Positions 30,216-43,316 are shown, counted from the first letter of the stretch. The stretch: 64,000 nt of DNA from Ypsolopha sequella (GCA_934047225.1 CAKOHE010000023.1:310001-374000), one strand, 5' to 3'. Translations and numbers: made by a program. Notes: a model not told the origin generated them from the letters alone.

Positions 30216-30729
30216 GTTTGACAGACGGTTTACGATGAAGAATCGTTCAAAAATTTAATAATTTTCGGGAATTAATACAAGTATATGAATAAAATCTAAT
30301 AAAAAATGAATAAAAAACATTCATTTTGCTTTATTTAGGTATTGGTCAACAATTATTATCTCATTACAACTTATTGTCTTATTTAAGTTTGATTAAAAAT
30401 TACATTCAAAGATGGAATCATGTTGCTTTAGATTTCAGAATGCACTCATGTTTACACAAGACTGCTGTGTTTGTGTTTGTAAGTGCCGTGTTCGTGAGCC
30501 GCACACCGACGCAAATCAGACGAAATGACTTCATTTTTGAAAACCTGATATTCGAGTATCTAAGCAATAATTATACAATTTGCGAAAAATATGTTAAATG
30601 TACATTGTTTATATTCTCAATTAAATTCATGAATTTATTGCGTCTTCTTAAATATTACTTAGAAAGTTTGTATGAAAAGGCCTCCTCTGTTACCACCTTT
30701 AAGAGCAGTTTGAAAAACCGGCCTATTTA
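30216..30729 (+). repeat. Satellite core 2 (514 bp)
   Basis: Private changes: acggtttacg instead of acggcttacg, and gagcagtttg. Ends CCTATTTA. Monomer 1187 bp. Confidence 0.9.
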
Positions 30730-31402
30730 CCTACCTACCTACCTACCTACCAATCTACCAATCTACCAATCTACCAATCTACCAATCTACCAATCTACCT
30801 ACCAACCTACCTACCTACCTACCTACCTACCTACCTACCAATCTACCAATCTACCAATCTACCAATCTACCAATCTACCAATCTACCAATCTACCAATCT
30901 ACCAATCTACCAATCTACCAATCTACCAATCTACCAATCTACCAGTCTACCAATCTACCAATCAACCAATCTACCAATCTACAAATCTACCAATCTACCA
31001 ATCTACCAATCTACCTACCTACCTACCAACCTACCTACCTACCTACCTACCTACCTACATACCAATCTACCAATCTACCAATCTACCAATCTACCAATCT
31101 ACCAATCTACCAATCTACCAATCTACCAATCTACCAATCTACCAATCTACCAATCTACCAATCTACCAATCTACCAATCTACCAATCTACCAATCTACCA
31201 ATCTACCAATCTACCAATCTACCAATCTACCAATCTACCAATCTACCAATCTACCTATCTACCAATCTACCAATCTACCAATCTACCAATCTACCAATCT
31301 ACCAATCTACCAATCTACCAATCTACCAATCTACCAATCTACCAATCTACCAATCTACCAATCTACCAATCTACCAATCTACCAATCTACCAATCTACCA
31401 AT

Positions 31403-31916
31403 GTTTGACAGACGGCTTACGATGAAGAATCGTTCAAAAATTTAATAATTTTCGGGAATTAATACAAGTATATGAATAAAATCTAATAAAAAATGAATGA
31501 AAAACATTCATTTTGCTTTATTTAGGTATTGGTCAATAATTATTATCTCATTACAACTTATTGTCTTATTTAAGTTTGATTAAAAATTACATTCAAAGAT
31601 GGAATCATGTTGCTTTAGATTTCAGAATGCACTCATGTTTACACAAGACTGCTGTGTTTGTGTTTGTAAGTGCCGTGTTCGTGAGCCGCACACCGACGCA
31701 AATCAGACGAAATGACTTCATTTTTGAAAACCTGATATTCGAGTATCTAAGCAATAATTATACAATTTGCGAAAAATATGTTAAATGTACATTGTTTATA
31801 TTCTCAATTAAATTCATGAATTTATTGCGTCTTCTTAAATATTACTTAGAAAGTTTGTATGAAAAGGCCTCCTCTGTTACCACCTTTAAGAGCGGTTTGA
31901 AAAACCGGCCTTTTTA
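31403..31916 (+). repeat. Satellite core 3 (514 bp)
   Basis: Same length, consensus-like. The monomer is 1583 bp, the longest in the array, with many CTAATC, CCACTC and CAACC variants in its tract. Confidence 0.9.
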
Positions 31917-32985
31917 CCTACCTACCTACCTACCTACCAATCTACCACTCTACCAATCTACCAATCTACCAATCTACCAATCTACCAATCTACCAATCTA
32001 CCAATCTACCAATCTACCAATCTACCAATCTACCAATCTACCAATCTACCAATCTACCAATCTAATCTACCAATCTACCAATCTACCAATCTACCAATCT
32101 ACCAATCTACCAATCTACCAATCTACTAATCTACCAATCTACCAATCTACCAATCTACCAATCTACCAATCTACGAATCTACCAATCTACCAATCTACCA
32201 ATCTACCAATCTACCAATCTACCACTCTACCAATCTACCAATCTACCAATCTACCAATCAACCAATCTACCAATCTACCAATCTACCAATCTACCAATCT
32301 ACCAATCTACCAATCTACCAATCTACCAATCTACCAATCTACTAATCTACCAATCTACCAATCTTATCTACCAATCTAACAATCTACCAATCTACCAATC
32401 TACCAATCTACCAATCTACCAATCTACCAATCTACTAATCTACCAATCTACCAATCTACCAATCTACCAATCTACCAATCTACCAATCTACCAATCTACC
32501 AATCTACCAATCTACCACTCTACCAATCTACCAATCTACCAATCTACCAATCAACCAATCTACCAATCTACCAATCTACCAATCTACCAATCTACCAATC
32601 TACCAATCTACTAATCTACCAATCTACCAATCTAATCTACCAATCTACCAATCTACCAATCTACCAATCTAATCTACCAATCTACCAATCTACCAATCTA
32701 CCAATCTACCAATCTACCAATCTACCAATCTACCAATCTACCAATCTACCAATCTACCAATCTACCAATCTACCAATCTACCAATCTACCAATCTACCAA
32801 TCTACCAATCTACCAATCTACCAATCTACCAATCTACCAATCTACCAATCTACCAATCTACCAATCTACCAATCTACCAATCTACCAATCTACCAATCTA
32901 CCAATCTACCAATCTACCACTCTACCAATCTACCAATCTACCAATCTACCAATCTACCAATCTACCAATCTACCAATCTACCAAT

Positions 32986-33499
32986 GTTTGACAGACGGCT
33001 TACGATGAAGAATCGTTCAAAAATTTAATAATTTTCGGGAATTAATACAAGTATATGAATAAAATCTAATAAAAAATGAATGAAAAACATTCATTTTGCT
33101 TTATTTAGGTATTGGTCAATAATTATTATCTCATTACAACTTATTGTCTTATTTAAGTTTGATTAAAAATTACATTCAAAGATGGAATCATGTTGCTTTA
33201 GATTTCAGAATGCACTCATGTTTACACAAGACTGCTATGTTTGTGTTTGTAAGTGCCGTGTTCGTGAGCCGCACACCGACGCAAATCAGACGAAATGACT
33301 TCATTTTTGAAAACCTGATATTCGAGTATCTAAGCAATAATTATACAATTTGCGAAAAATATGTTAAATGTACATTGTTTATATTCTCAATTAAATTCAT
33401 GAATTTATTGCGTCTTCTTAAATATTACTTAGAAAGTTTGTATGAAAAGGCCTCCTCTGTTACCACCTTTAAGAGCGGTTTGAAAAACCGGCCTATTTA
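32986..33499 (+). repeat. Satellite core 4 (514 bp), b-like
   Basis: Carries gctatgtttg and caaagatgg, the markers of type b in the ordered part. Ends CCTATTTA. Monomer 1453 bp. Confidence 0.9.
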
Positions 33500-34438
33500 C
33501 CTACCTACCTACCTACCTACCTACCTACCAATCTACCAATCTACCAATCTACCAATCTACCAATCTACCTACCTACCTACCAACCTACCTACCAACCTAC
33601 CTACCTACCTACCTACCTACCTACCTACCTACCAATCTACCAATCTACCAATCTACCAATCTACCAATCTACCAATCTACCAATCTACCAATCTACCAAT
33701 CTACCAATCTACCAATCTACCAATCTACCAATCTACCAATCTACCAATCTACCAATCTACCAATCTACCAATCTACAAATCTACCTATCTACCAATCTAC
33801 CAATCTACCAATCTACCAATCTACCAATCTACCAATCTACCAATCTACCAATCTACCAATCTACCAATCTACCAATCTACCAATCTTCCAATCTACCAAT
33901 CTACCAATCTACCAATCTACCATTCTACCAATCTACCAATCTACCAATCTACCAATCTACCAATCTACCAATCTACCAATCTACCAATCTACTAATCTAC
34001 CAATCTACCAATCTACCAATCTAATCTACCAATCTACCAATCTACCAATCTACCAATCTAATCTACCAATCTACCAATCTACCAATCTACCAATCTACCA
34101 ATCTACCAATCTACCAATCTACCACTCTACCAATCTACCAATCTACCAATCTACCAATCTACCAATCTACCACTCTACCAATCTACCAATCTACCAATCT
34201 ACCAATCTACCAATCTACCAATCTACCAATCTACCAATCTACCAATCTACCAATCTACCAATCTACCAATCTACCAATCTACCAATCTACCAATCTACCA
34301 ATCTACCAATCTACCAATCTACCAATCTACCAATCTACCAATCTACCACTCTACCAATCTACCAATCTACCAATCTACCAATCTACCAATCTACCAATCT
34401 ACCAATCTACCAATCTACCAATCTACCAATCTACCAAT

Positions 34439-34889
34439 GTTTGACAGACGGCTTACGATGTAGAATCGTTCAAAAATTTAATAATTTTCGGGAATTAATA
34501 CAAGTATATGAATAAAATCTAATAAAAAATGAATGAAAAACATTCATTTTGCTTTATTTAGGTATTGGTCAATAATTATTATCTCATTACAACTTATTGT
34601 CTTATTTAAGTTTGATTAAAAATTACATTCAAAGATGGAATCATGTTGCTTTAGATTTCAGAATGCACTCATGTTTACACAAGACTGCTATGTTTGTGTT
34701 TGTAAGTGCCGTGTTCGTGAGCCGCACACCGACGCAAATCAGACGAAATGACTTCATTTTTGAAAACCTGATATTCGAGTATCTAAGCAATAATTATACA
34801 ATTTGCGAAAAATATGTTAAATGTACATTGTTTATATTCTCAATTAAATTCATGAATTTATTGCGTCTTCTTAAATATTACTTAGAAAG
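34439..34889 (+). repeat. Satellite core 5, left part, split by gypsy
   Basis: 451 bp of core with the type-b marker gctatgtttg, ending in the GAAAG target duplication (34885-34889). The remaining 63 bp are at 39042-39104. The sum is exactly 514. Confidence 0.9.
34885..34889. repeat. Left TSD of gypsy element (GAAAG)
   Basis: Pairs with 39037-39041. The intact core has a single GAAAG here. Confidence 0.93.
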
Positions 34890-35008
34890 TGTAGTATCCA
34901 GGAATACCAAATAAAACACGGGACGTAAGGGGAAACAGACAGTTGTATTCAGAGACTAAAAGTCGACTGACTAGTCAGAGAAATCTCTGCTTACCTACAT
35001 ATATCACA
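34890..35008 (-). repeat. Gypsy 3' LTR (119 bp)
   Basis: On the + strand this is the left LTR. It is identical by eye to 38918-39036. Very short for the superfamily. Confidence 0.93.
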
Positions 35009-35072
35009 TCCCTCCACAACATTTAACAAAATCAAAAACACATCCCTCCACAACATTTAACAAAATCAAACA
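35005..35072 (-). promoter_or_regulatory. Duplicated polypurine-tract region
   Basis: A 34-bp unit (cacatccctccacaacattt...) is present twice in tandem at the inner edge of the 3' LTR. On the element strand each copy carries GTGGAGGGATG, so the plus-strand primer site appears twice. The copy touching the LTR is the functional candidate. Confidence 0.6.
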
Positions 35073-35251
35073 AACATAAAAATATAACTAATTTAACTTT
35101 ACCTTCTAAACTCGTAAATAAAGATTACCACTAACAACGTCTATAACTAATTTCATACCAACTTAGTTATCTATACCTACACACATGTATATACAAAATT
35201 ATTTCATCTTATTATTATAATATCCACCAGAACACTTCATAAACATTTGTT
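35073..35251 (-). other. Gypsy 3' untranslated segment
   Basis: AT-rich, no ORF. Lies between the Pol tail and the duplicated polypurine region. Confidence 0.6.
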
Positions 35252-35602
35252 TTATTTTCCCTCCCGCTCATACAATCTCACAGGTGGTACGACCCGTCTA
35301 CCAGAGCGAGTGCGATACGGAACCAGGGTCGCGTGCTCTCCTGTGGAGGGTTCCGCAGCGGCGTCGGCGTCGGCGCCAACACTCGGCGTCGCGACGCCCT
35401 CCGGCTCGACACGCGCAGGCGCGAGCTCGGGGGGCGCAGCGCACTCTGTTACCGGCGACATCTGTACCGCTCTATGACTTGTGATATTTTCAAGCCCGCC
35501 AGGAGGAAAACCTGTTTTTATCCGATACGAATTAGCGTTTAATAACTGATTTGCGTGGCGCCTCCAAACAATATCAAAGTCTTGAAGAGACACATCGTAC
35601 AT
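35252..35602 (-). pseudogene. Gypsy Pol C-terminal tail
   Basis: About 116 residues after a frameshift. The N-terminal part (VSLQDFDIVWRRHANQLL) is the usual gypsy post-integrase element, where a chromodomain-like or SH3-like fold would sit. Then follow a low-complexity Ala/Pro/Glu stretch and RTRSGRRVVPPVRL, a common end for these proteins. The break from the preceding segment maps to a ten-base homopolymer (35648-35657 on +). The internal ATG at 35602 is not a natural start. Confidence 0.7.
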
Positions 35603-35967
35603 AACTTTACTGACGCGCCCAATGATCTTGTCCAGGATCCACGTGGGTTTTTTTTTTGAGGATTACGATAATCTTTAACCCACACTCTGTCATTTACATG
35701 GTATATGACATCTCGACCACCGACATATTTAGTTTGACGCGCTTGGTTTTGTCGCACGCGCTCCAGTACCTGCACCTCCGATGGTGGTGTGACGTGACCG
35801 CTCCCTACGTCCAACTTACAACCCAAGATCCTACCGAACATCAAGTAAGCTGGAGACACGCCCGTCGTGCCATTTGGCGTATTTCTATAATTAAATCAAT
35901 ATTTATCTAATATGCTATTGGTATCGCGCATAGAGCTGTCTTTGAACACGTTTGTCAAAAAACGTTT
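35539..35967 (-). pseudogene. Gypsy integrase C-terminal segment
   Basis: In frame with the integrase core but separated by TGA codons near 35965 and 35910. It reads NYRNTPNGTTGVSPAYLMFGR, the standard region after the integrase core, then a DRVWVKDYR motif. The meaningful frame is lost at the homopolymer near 35650, and the last 35 or so residues before the stop at 35539 are out-of-frame noise. Confidence 0.75.
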
Positions 35968-36774
35968 TCAGGTTTTCACTGCGTTTTCCGCGAGTCCGTT
36001 ACTCTGTGGGAAATATACTGGTGACGTTATGTGCTTAATGCCGTTGCTAGTACAAAATTTTATAAAGTCCGATGATACAAATGTTTTAGCATTATCACTA
36101 ACAATAATTTTTGGGTTTCCAAATCTCGCGAAAATTGATGACAATTTATTTATGAGTGTCTGAGTCATTAAATTTGGCATATCTATACATTCGAGCCATT
36201 TGCTCCGTGCATCAACTAACACCAAGTACATCTTACCACGAAGCGGGCCGAGAAAATCTAAATGAATTCTCTCAAAAACAGAATCAGGCCATTCCCAATT
36301 CTCTATAGGGGCTTGAGCGGGATTTGATCGTGTCGAAACACAACGGTCACAATTTGACACCAAATTTTCGATCTCACGATCAATACCGGGGTACCAGAAA
36401 CGTTCCCTCGCCAGCAACTTCATCTTAACAATACCAAGATGGGCGGCGTGGAGTTCCTGCAGTACTGCCGACCGGTACATCTTAGGGATTACCACCCGAT
36501 GTCCACGCATCAGACACCCCTCCTCGACATGCAATTCATGTCGGCAACGTTGATAAGGCAGCAATTCTGCCTCAACTTTCTTAGGCCACCCCTCGGCCAC
36601 ATAGCACTGCACCCGGGCGAACACCGGCTCGGCAGCGGCGGCGGCGCGCAGCTCCTGCACGCTCGCCGGTAGCGGCGCGCCCGCCGCAACCAGCGCGTTC
36701 ACATAGCTCGCGCCCTCCTCGCTCGATACTACCGCAGCCGCGGGCTCGTCCCCTGCAGGCGACCGACTCAAATA
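35968..36774 (-). pseudogene. Gypsy integrase, zinc domain and catalytic core
   Basis: About 267 residues. An HHCC zinc domain (ELHAAHLGIVKMK, then CDRC) is followed by the core, with D in HLDFLGP, D in VSDNAKTF and E in NGLAENAVK, so the D,D,E triad is present. The segment begins at the end of the RNase H-integrase linker (LSRSPAGDEP). It is in the same frame as the gag-RT segment, but about 40 bases between them hold two compensating shifts and stops. It ends at a TGA right after the catalytic Glu helix. Confidence 0.85.
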
Positions 36775-36810
36775 GTCAGCCTTTCACTACTTACATACTC
36801 AATCTTATAG

Positions 36811-38856
36811 TTATAGGAGGCTAGGAATAAAGCATACCTTTTTATCTGGCGAAAAAATTGACAGCAAGGGCTTGTGGTCAGTTTTTAACACGAACATCTC
36901 CGTCCGCCCGTAAAGATACTGATGGTATTTTTTTACGCCAAAAATTATAGCCGCAGCTTCCTTTTGTATCTGACTGTAGACGCGCTCGCTAGAAGCAAGG
37001 GCGCGAGACGCATATCCGAGCGGGCGCTCTGAGCCGTCCTCGTACCGCGCCGCCAGCACTGCGCCCAGACCTCCCGGCGCCGCGTCCACTGTCAGTACTA
37101 GCTCCTGGTTCGGGTCAAAGTGCGCCAACACGCGCTCCGAGCACATTTCTCGCTTTACCGCTTCAAATGCCCCCTGCTGTTCTTCTAACCACTCCCATTT
37201 TGCGTCTTTCCTCAGCAGCCGATGCAGCGGCTCGAGAACAACCGATGCGCCCGGAATAAAACTGCGATAGAAATTTACAAGCCCTAAGAATTTCGCGTCG
37301 AACAATGAATTACATAATTCGTTTATTTTTGTTAGCGGATATTTATCTATTTTTAAATCTTTGTTGATAGAAACCGAATAATCTCCGCAAATACGAACAT
37401 CGTTATTTTTCTTTAATAGTGCTACAATAGGCGACGCGTATTGAGAATAAGAAACCGGTTTTAAAATACCTACCTGCACCAACCGATCTAATTCCGCGCT
37501 TATCTTATCTTTTAAGGCGAAAGGTACGGGTCGAGCCTTGAAAAACTTTGGATTAGACCCCTCTTTCAGAAACAACGTCAGGTCATATTTATTAAACGTG
37601 CCTAGTTTCTCCGAAAACAGTGACTGATATCTTTGATATAAACGATTCATCTCGTTTTGAGAACAGTAATTAATCGGGGCGAGCGTAAATTTAAACTTAG
37701 CCATAAAATCACGCCCGAGCAACGGCACCGGTCCATTTTGCACCACAAAGAAATCTATCTCATGGGTAACACCATTATATGTAAGTGGCAAAGATCCCAC
37801 TCCTAATGGGGTTAACAACGCGTCCCCATAGGTACGAAGAGCTTTATGAGACTCACCCAGCGGCAACTGCGAGAAATACCTAAACCAGACGGTCGCCGGC
37901 AGCGCCGACACCGCGCTCCCCGAGTCCAGCTCCATGCGCAGTACCGCGCCGCTCACACGCACCTCCAAACACATGGGGCGGTCATCTAAACACCTAATGT
38001 TATTTATCGGAGCAAAATCATCCGCTACCGCCGAACCGTTTTCACAAATAAAATGATTACGCCACTGACTACGATTTTTCCTATTACGGTTTGGCTTTTT
38101 AACATAACCCGCACTTCTTGGACACATTCTTTTCAAATGGCCTTTATCACCACAAATGTCACAGTTCAAATGACGATAGCCGCAACCCGATGAGTCATGT
38201 GTCCTGCCACCGCATACTGAACAGCTGGACGGACCGGATTGGTCACGTGGCTGGGCACCCCTCGCGCCCCCCACGGCCGCATACAAGAGTGGCGCGATCT
38301 TCACAGCTGGCATCGGGAGCGAGGCCGTCACGGCCTGCGAGCTCTCCGCTGCACATGCCAGGTCCACTGCACTAGCCAGCTTTAATTTTTCTGCATCTTC
38401 CCGGAACAACCGCTCACGAACTGCACTGTTATCTACCCCCAGCACGAACCGATCCGTCAGACACATTTCGAGTGCCGAACCAAAACAACAATTTGCTGCT
38501 AAACCTCGCAATCGCGCTGCAAACTCCGGTACAGTCTCGTGACACTCCTTCAACGCTGAATAAAACTTCTGCCTTTCCACATACACACATTTCTTTGGCT
38601 CAAAATGACTTGCCAACGTGGAAATGATGACGTCATACGCAGTTGTGTCCGGGTCATTGGGATGAAGCAGGTCTCTGACGAGCCGATACGAATCCTGAGT
38701 CATGCAATTCAACAAAATTGCACGTCGTTTCTCTCCATCCTTATCCATAGTGGAGTTTATTGAATTTGCCGTAAAGAAATTATTTAACTGTGCGCGATGC
38801 ACGGGCCACTCATCAGTTTTACAGTCGAAAACGGGCACATTACCGAAAACCGACAT
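36811..38856 (-). pseudogene. Gypsy Gag-protease-RT(deleted)-RNase H
   Basis: 681 codons from the ATG at 38856, 61 bases inside the 5' LTR. Residues 1-200 are a Gag capsid-like region. Two zinc knuckles follow (CX2CX4HX4C near 212 and 235), then the aspartic protease DSG at 311. RT starts normally (YASPIVALLKKNNDVRICGDYS, about 470-490) but jumps at residue 523 from LFDAKF straight to LGLVNFYRSF. All of the central palm, including the YxDD motif, is missing, roughly 170-190 residues by comparison with the family. RNase H follows with LTVDAAPGG and TDHKPLLS. The deletion kept the frame. Translation ends shortly after RNase H because of a small indel near 36835. Confidence 0.88.
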
Positions 38857-38898
38857 AATTCACTGGTCACGCGCGGCACTAACAATAGTTTTCAAGAT

Positions 38899-38917
38899 AA
38901 TTAGTCCTCGTCGCCAC
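38899..38917 (-). promoter_or_regulatory. Gypsy candidate primer-binding site
   Basis: Directly inside the 5' LTR the element strand reads GTGGCGACGAGGAC. Beginning TGG one base after the LTR is typical for a tRNA 3'-CCA primer. The tRNA was not identified. Confidence 0.5.
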
Positions 38918-39036
38918 TGTAGTATCCAGGAATACCAAATAAAACACGGGACGTAAGGGGAAACAGACAGTTGTATTCAGAGACTAAAAGTCGACTGACT
39001 AGTCAGAGAAATCTCTGCTTACCTACATATATCACA
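38918..39036 (-). repeat. Gypsy 5' LTR (119 bp)
   Basis: Identical to 34890-35008. Followed on + by the second GAAAG. Confidence 0.93.
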
Positions 39037-39041
39037 GAAAG
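39037..39041. repeat. Right TSD of gypsy element (GAAAG)
   Basis: Core 5 sequence (tttgtatgaaaagg) resumes at 39042. Confidence 0.93.
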
Positions 39042-39104
39042 TTTGTATGAAAAGGCCTCCTCTGTTACCACCTTTAAGAGCGGTTTGAAAAACCGGCCTT
39101 TTTA
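39042..39104 (+). repeat. Satellite core 5, right part
   Basis: 63 bp completing core 5. The tract to core 6 holds an unusual ATTT-rich interruption at about 39394-39441. Confidence 0.9.
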
Positions 39105-39567
39105 CCTACCTACCTACCTACCTACCTACCAATGTACCAATCTACCAATCACCAATCTACCAATCTACCTACCTACCTACCAACCTACCTACCTACCTAC
39201 CTACCTACCTACCTACCTACCTACCAATCTACCAATCTACCAATCTACCAATCTACCAATCTACCAATCTACCAATCTACCAATCTACCAATCTACCAAT
39301 CTACCAATCTACCAATCTACCAGTCTACCAATCTACCAATCTACCAATCTACCAATCTACCAATCTACCAATCTACCAATCTACCAATCTACCAATTTAT
39401 TTATTTATTTATTTATTAATATTTTATTATTTTATTTATTTACCAATCTAACAATCTACCTATCTACCAATCTACCAATCTACCAATCTACCAATCTACC
39501 AATCTACCAATCTACCAATCTACCAATCTACCAATCTACCAATCTACCAATCTACCAATCTACCAAT

Positions 39568-40081
39568 GTTTGACAGACGGCTTACGATGAAGAATCGTTC
39601 AAAAATTTAATAATTTTCGGGAATTAATACAAGTATATGAATAAAATCTAATAAAAAATGAATGAAAAACATTCATTTTGCTTTATTTAGGTATTGGTCA
39701 ATAATTATTATCTCATTACAACTTATTGTCTTATTTAAGTTTGATTAAAAATTACATTCAAAAATGGAATCATGTTGCTTTAGATTTCAGAATGCACTTA
39801 TGTTTACACAAGACTGCTGTGTTTGTGTTTGTAAGTGCCGTGTTCGTGAGCCGCACACCGACGCAAATCAGACGAAATGACTTCATTTTTGAAAACCTGA
39901 TATTCGAGTATCTAAGCAATAATTATACAATTTGCGAAAAACATGTTAAATGTACATTGTTTATATTCTCAATTAAATTCATGAATTTATTGCGTCTTCT
40001 TAAATATTACTTAGAAAGTTTGTATGAAAAGGCCTCCTCTGTTACCACCTTTAAGAGCGGTTTGAAAAACCGGCCTTTTTA
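39568..40081 (+). repeat. Satellite core 6 (514 bp), f-like
   Basis: cacttatg as in types d and f, but tttgattaaaa as elsewhere, and a private aaacatgtt. Monomer 970 bp. Last copy before the ordered region. Confidence 0.9.
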
Positions 40082-40537
40082 CCTACCTACCTACCTACCT
40101 ACCAATCTACCAATCTACCAATCTACCAATCTACCAATCTACCAATCTACCAATCTACCAATCTACCAACCTACCTACCAACCTACCTACCTACCTACCT
40201 ACCTACCTACCTACCTACCTACCAATCTACCAATCTACCAATCTACCAATCTACCAATCTACCAATCTACCAATCTACCAATCTACCAATCTACCAATCT
40301 ACCAATCTACCAATCTACCAATCTACTAATCTACCAATCTACCAATCTACCAATCTACCAATCTACCAATCTACCAATCTACCAATCTACCAATCTACTA
40401 ATCTACCAATCTACCAATCTACCAATCTAATCTACCAATCTACCAATCTAATCTACTAATCTACCAATCTACCAATCTAATCTACCAATCTACCAATCTA
40501 CCAATCTACCAATCTACCAATCTACCAATCTACCAAT

Positions 40538-41056
40538 GTTTGACAGACGGCTTACGATGAAGAATCGTTCAAAAATTTAATAATTTTCGGGAATTAATAC
40601 AAGTATATGAATAAAATCTAATAAAAAATGAATGAAAAACATTCATTTTGCTTTATTTAGGTATTGGTCAATAATTATTATCTCATTACAACTTATTGTC
40701 TTATTTAAGTTTGATTAAAAATTACATTCAAAAATGGAATCATGTTGCTTTAGATTTCAGAATGCACTCATGTTTACAAAAGACTGCTGTGTTTGTGTTT
40801 GTAAGTGCCGTGTTCGTGAGCCGCACACCGACGCAAATCAGACGAAATGACTTCATTTTTGAAAACCTGATATTCGAGTATCTAAGCAATAATTATACAA
40901 TTTGCGAAAAATATGTTAAATGTACATTGTTTTGTTTATATTCTCAATTAAATTCATGAATTTATTGCGTCTTCTTAAATATTACTTAGAAAGTTTGTAT
41001 GAAAAGGCCTCCTCTGTTACCACCTTTAAGAGCGGTTTGAAAAACCGGCCTATTTA
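40538..41056 (+). repeat. Satellite core 7, type a (519 bp)
   Basis: A 5-base insertion in the ACATTGTTTATATT region shifts the chance ORF. Monomer 1162 bp, the same as core 13. Confidence 0.9.
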
Positions 41057-41699
41057 CCTACCTACCTACCTTCCTACCAATCTACCAATCTACCAATCTA
41101 CCAATCTACCAATCTACCAATCTACCTACCTACCTACCAACCTACCTACCAACCTACCTACCTACCTACCTACCTACCTACCTACCTACCAATCTACCAA
41201 TCTACCAATCTACCAATCTACCAATCTACCAATCTACCAATCTACCAATCTACCAATCTACCAATCTACCAATCTACCAATCTACCAGTCTACCAATCTA
41301 CCAATCTACCAATCTACCAATCTACCAATCTACCAATCTACCAATCTACCAATCTACCAATCTACCAATCTACCAATCTACCAATCTACCAATCTACCAA
41401 TCTACTAATCTACCAATCTACCAATCTAATCTACCAATCTACCAATCTACCAATCTAATCTACCAATCTACCAATCTACCAATCTACCAATCTACCACTC
41501 TACCAATCTACCAATCTACCAATCTACCAATCTACCAATCTACCAATCTACCAATCTACCAATCTACCAATCTACCAATCTACCAATCTACCAATCTACC
41601 AATCTACCAGTCTACCAATCTACCAATCTACCAATCTACCAATCTACCAATCTACCAATCTACCAATCTACCAATCTACCAATCTACCAATCTACCAAT

Positions 41700-42213
41700 G
41701 TTTGACAGACGGCTTACGATGAAGAATCGTTCAAAAATTTAATAATTTTCGGGAATTAATACAAGTATATGAATAAAATCTAATAAAAAATGAATGAAAA
41801 ACATTCATTTTGCTTTATTTAGGTATTGGTCAATAATTATTATCTCATTACAACTTATTGTCTTATTTAAGTTTGATTAAAAATTACATTCAAAGATGGA
41901 ATCATGTTGCTTTAGATTTCAGAATGCACTCATGTTTACACAAGACTGCTATGTTTGTGTTTGTAAGTGCCGTGTTCGTGAGCCGCACACCGACGCAAAT
42001 CAGACGAAATGACTTCATTTTTGAAAACCTGATATTCGAGTATCTAAGCAATAATTATACAATTTGCGAAAAATATGTTAAATGTACATTGTTTATATTC
42101 TCAATTAAATTCATGAATTTATTGCGTCTTCTTAAATATTACTTAGAAAGTTTGTATGAAAAGGCCTCCTCTGTTACCACCTTTAAGAGCGGTTTGAAAA
42201 ACCGGCCTTTTTA
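41700..42213 (+). repeat. Satellite core 8, type b
   Basis: gctatgtttg and caaagatgg. Monomer 1103 bp. Confidence 0.9.
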
Positions 42214-42802
42214 CCTACCTACCTACCTACCTACCAATCTACCAATCTACCAATCTACCAATCTACCAATCTACCAATCTACCAATCTACCAATCTACCT
42301 ACCTACCTACCAACCTACCTACCTACCTACCTACCTACCTACCTACCTACCTACCTACCAATCTACCAATCTACCAATCTAGCAATCTACCAATCTACCA
42401 ATCTACCAATCTACCAATCTACCAATCTACCAATCTACCAATCTACTTATCTACCAATCTACCAATCTACCAATCTACCAATCTACCAATCTACCAATCT
42501 ACCAATCTACCAATCTACCAATCTACCAATCTACCAATCTACCAATCTACCAATCTACCAATCTACCAATCTACCAATCTACCAATCTACCAATCTACCA
42601 ATCTACCAATCTACCAATCTATCAATCTACCAATCTACCAATCTACCAATCTACCAATCTACCAATCTACCAATCTACCAATCTACCAATCTACCAATCT
42701 ACCAATCTACCAATCTACCAATCTACCTATCTACCAATCTACCAATCTACCAATCTACCAATCTACCAATCTACCAATCTACCAATCTACCAATCTACCA
42801 AT

Positions 42803-43316
42803 GTTTGACAGACGGCTTACGATGAAGAATCGTTCAAAAATTTAATAATTTTCGGGAATTAATACAAGTATATGAATAAAATCTAATAAAAAATGAATGA
42901 AAAACATTCATTTTGCTTTATTTAGGTATTGGTCAATAATTATTATCTCATTACAACTTATTGTCTTATTTAAGTTTGATTAAAAATTACATTCAAAAAT
43001 GGAATCATGTTGCTTTAGATTTCAGAATGCACTCATGTTTACACAAGACTGCTGTGTTTGTGTTTGTAAGTGCCGTGTTCGAAAGCCGCACACCGACGCA
43101 AATCAGAAGAAATGACTTCATTTTTGAAAACCTGATATTCGAGTATCTAAGCAATAATTATACAATTTGCGAAAAATATGTTAAATGTACATTGTTTATA
43201 TTCTCAATTAAATTCATGAATTTATTGCGTCTTCTTAAATATTACTTAGAAAGTTTGTATGAAAAGGCCTCCTCTGTTACCACCTTTAAGAGCGGTTTGA
43301 AAAACCGGCCTTTTTA
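42803..43316 (+). repeat. Satellite core 9, type c
   Basis: ttcgaaag and cagaaga. Monomer 995 bp; the tract holds a diagnostic CAGACTACC. Confidence 0.9.

Larger units (their letters stand above)
34890..39036 (-). mobile_element. Ty3/gypsy LTR retrotransposon, complete ends, defective interior
   Basis: 4147 bp between GAAAG duplications, with identical 119-bp LTRs (TGTAGTATCC to TATATCACA). Coding is on the minus strand: gag with zinc knuckles, protease, partial RT, RNase H, integrase and a C-terminal tail. The RT catalytic centre is deleted and several frame breaks follow, so mobility must have depended on another copy. Confidence 0.95.

Noticed and set aside
28221..34889. CRISPR-like array (repeats with regular spacing)
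   Set aside because: The repeats are a contiguous octamer without unique spacers, in a genome full of animal retroelements.
35247..35542. Plus-strand ORFs antisense to the gypsy Pol tail
   Set aside because: Shadow frames of the GC-rich Ala/Pro-coding stretch on the minus strand.
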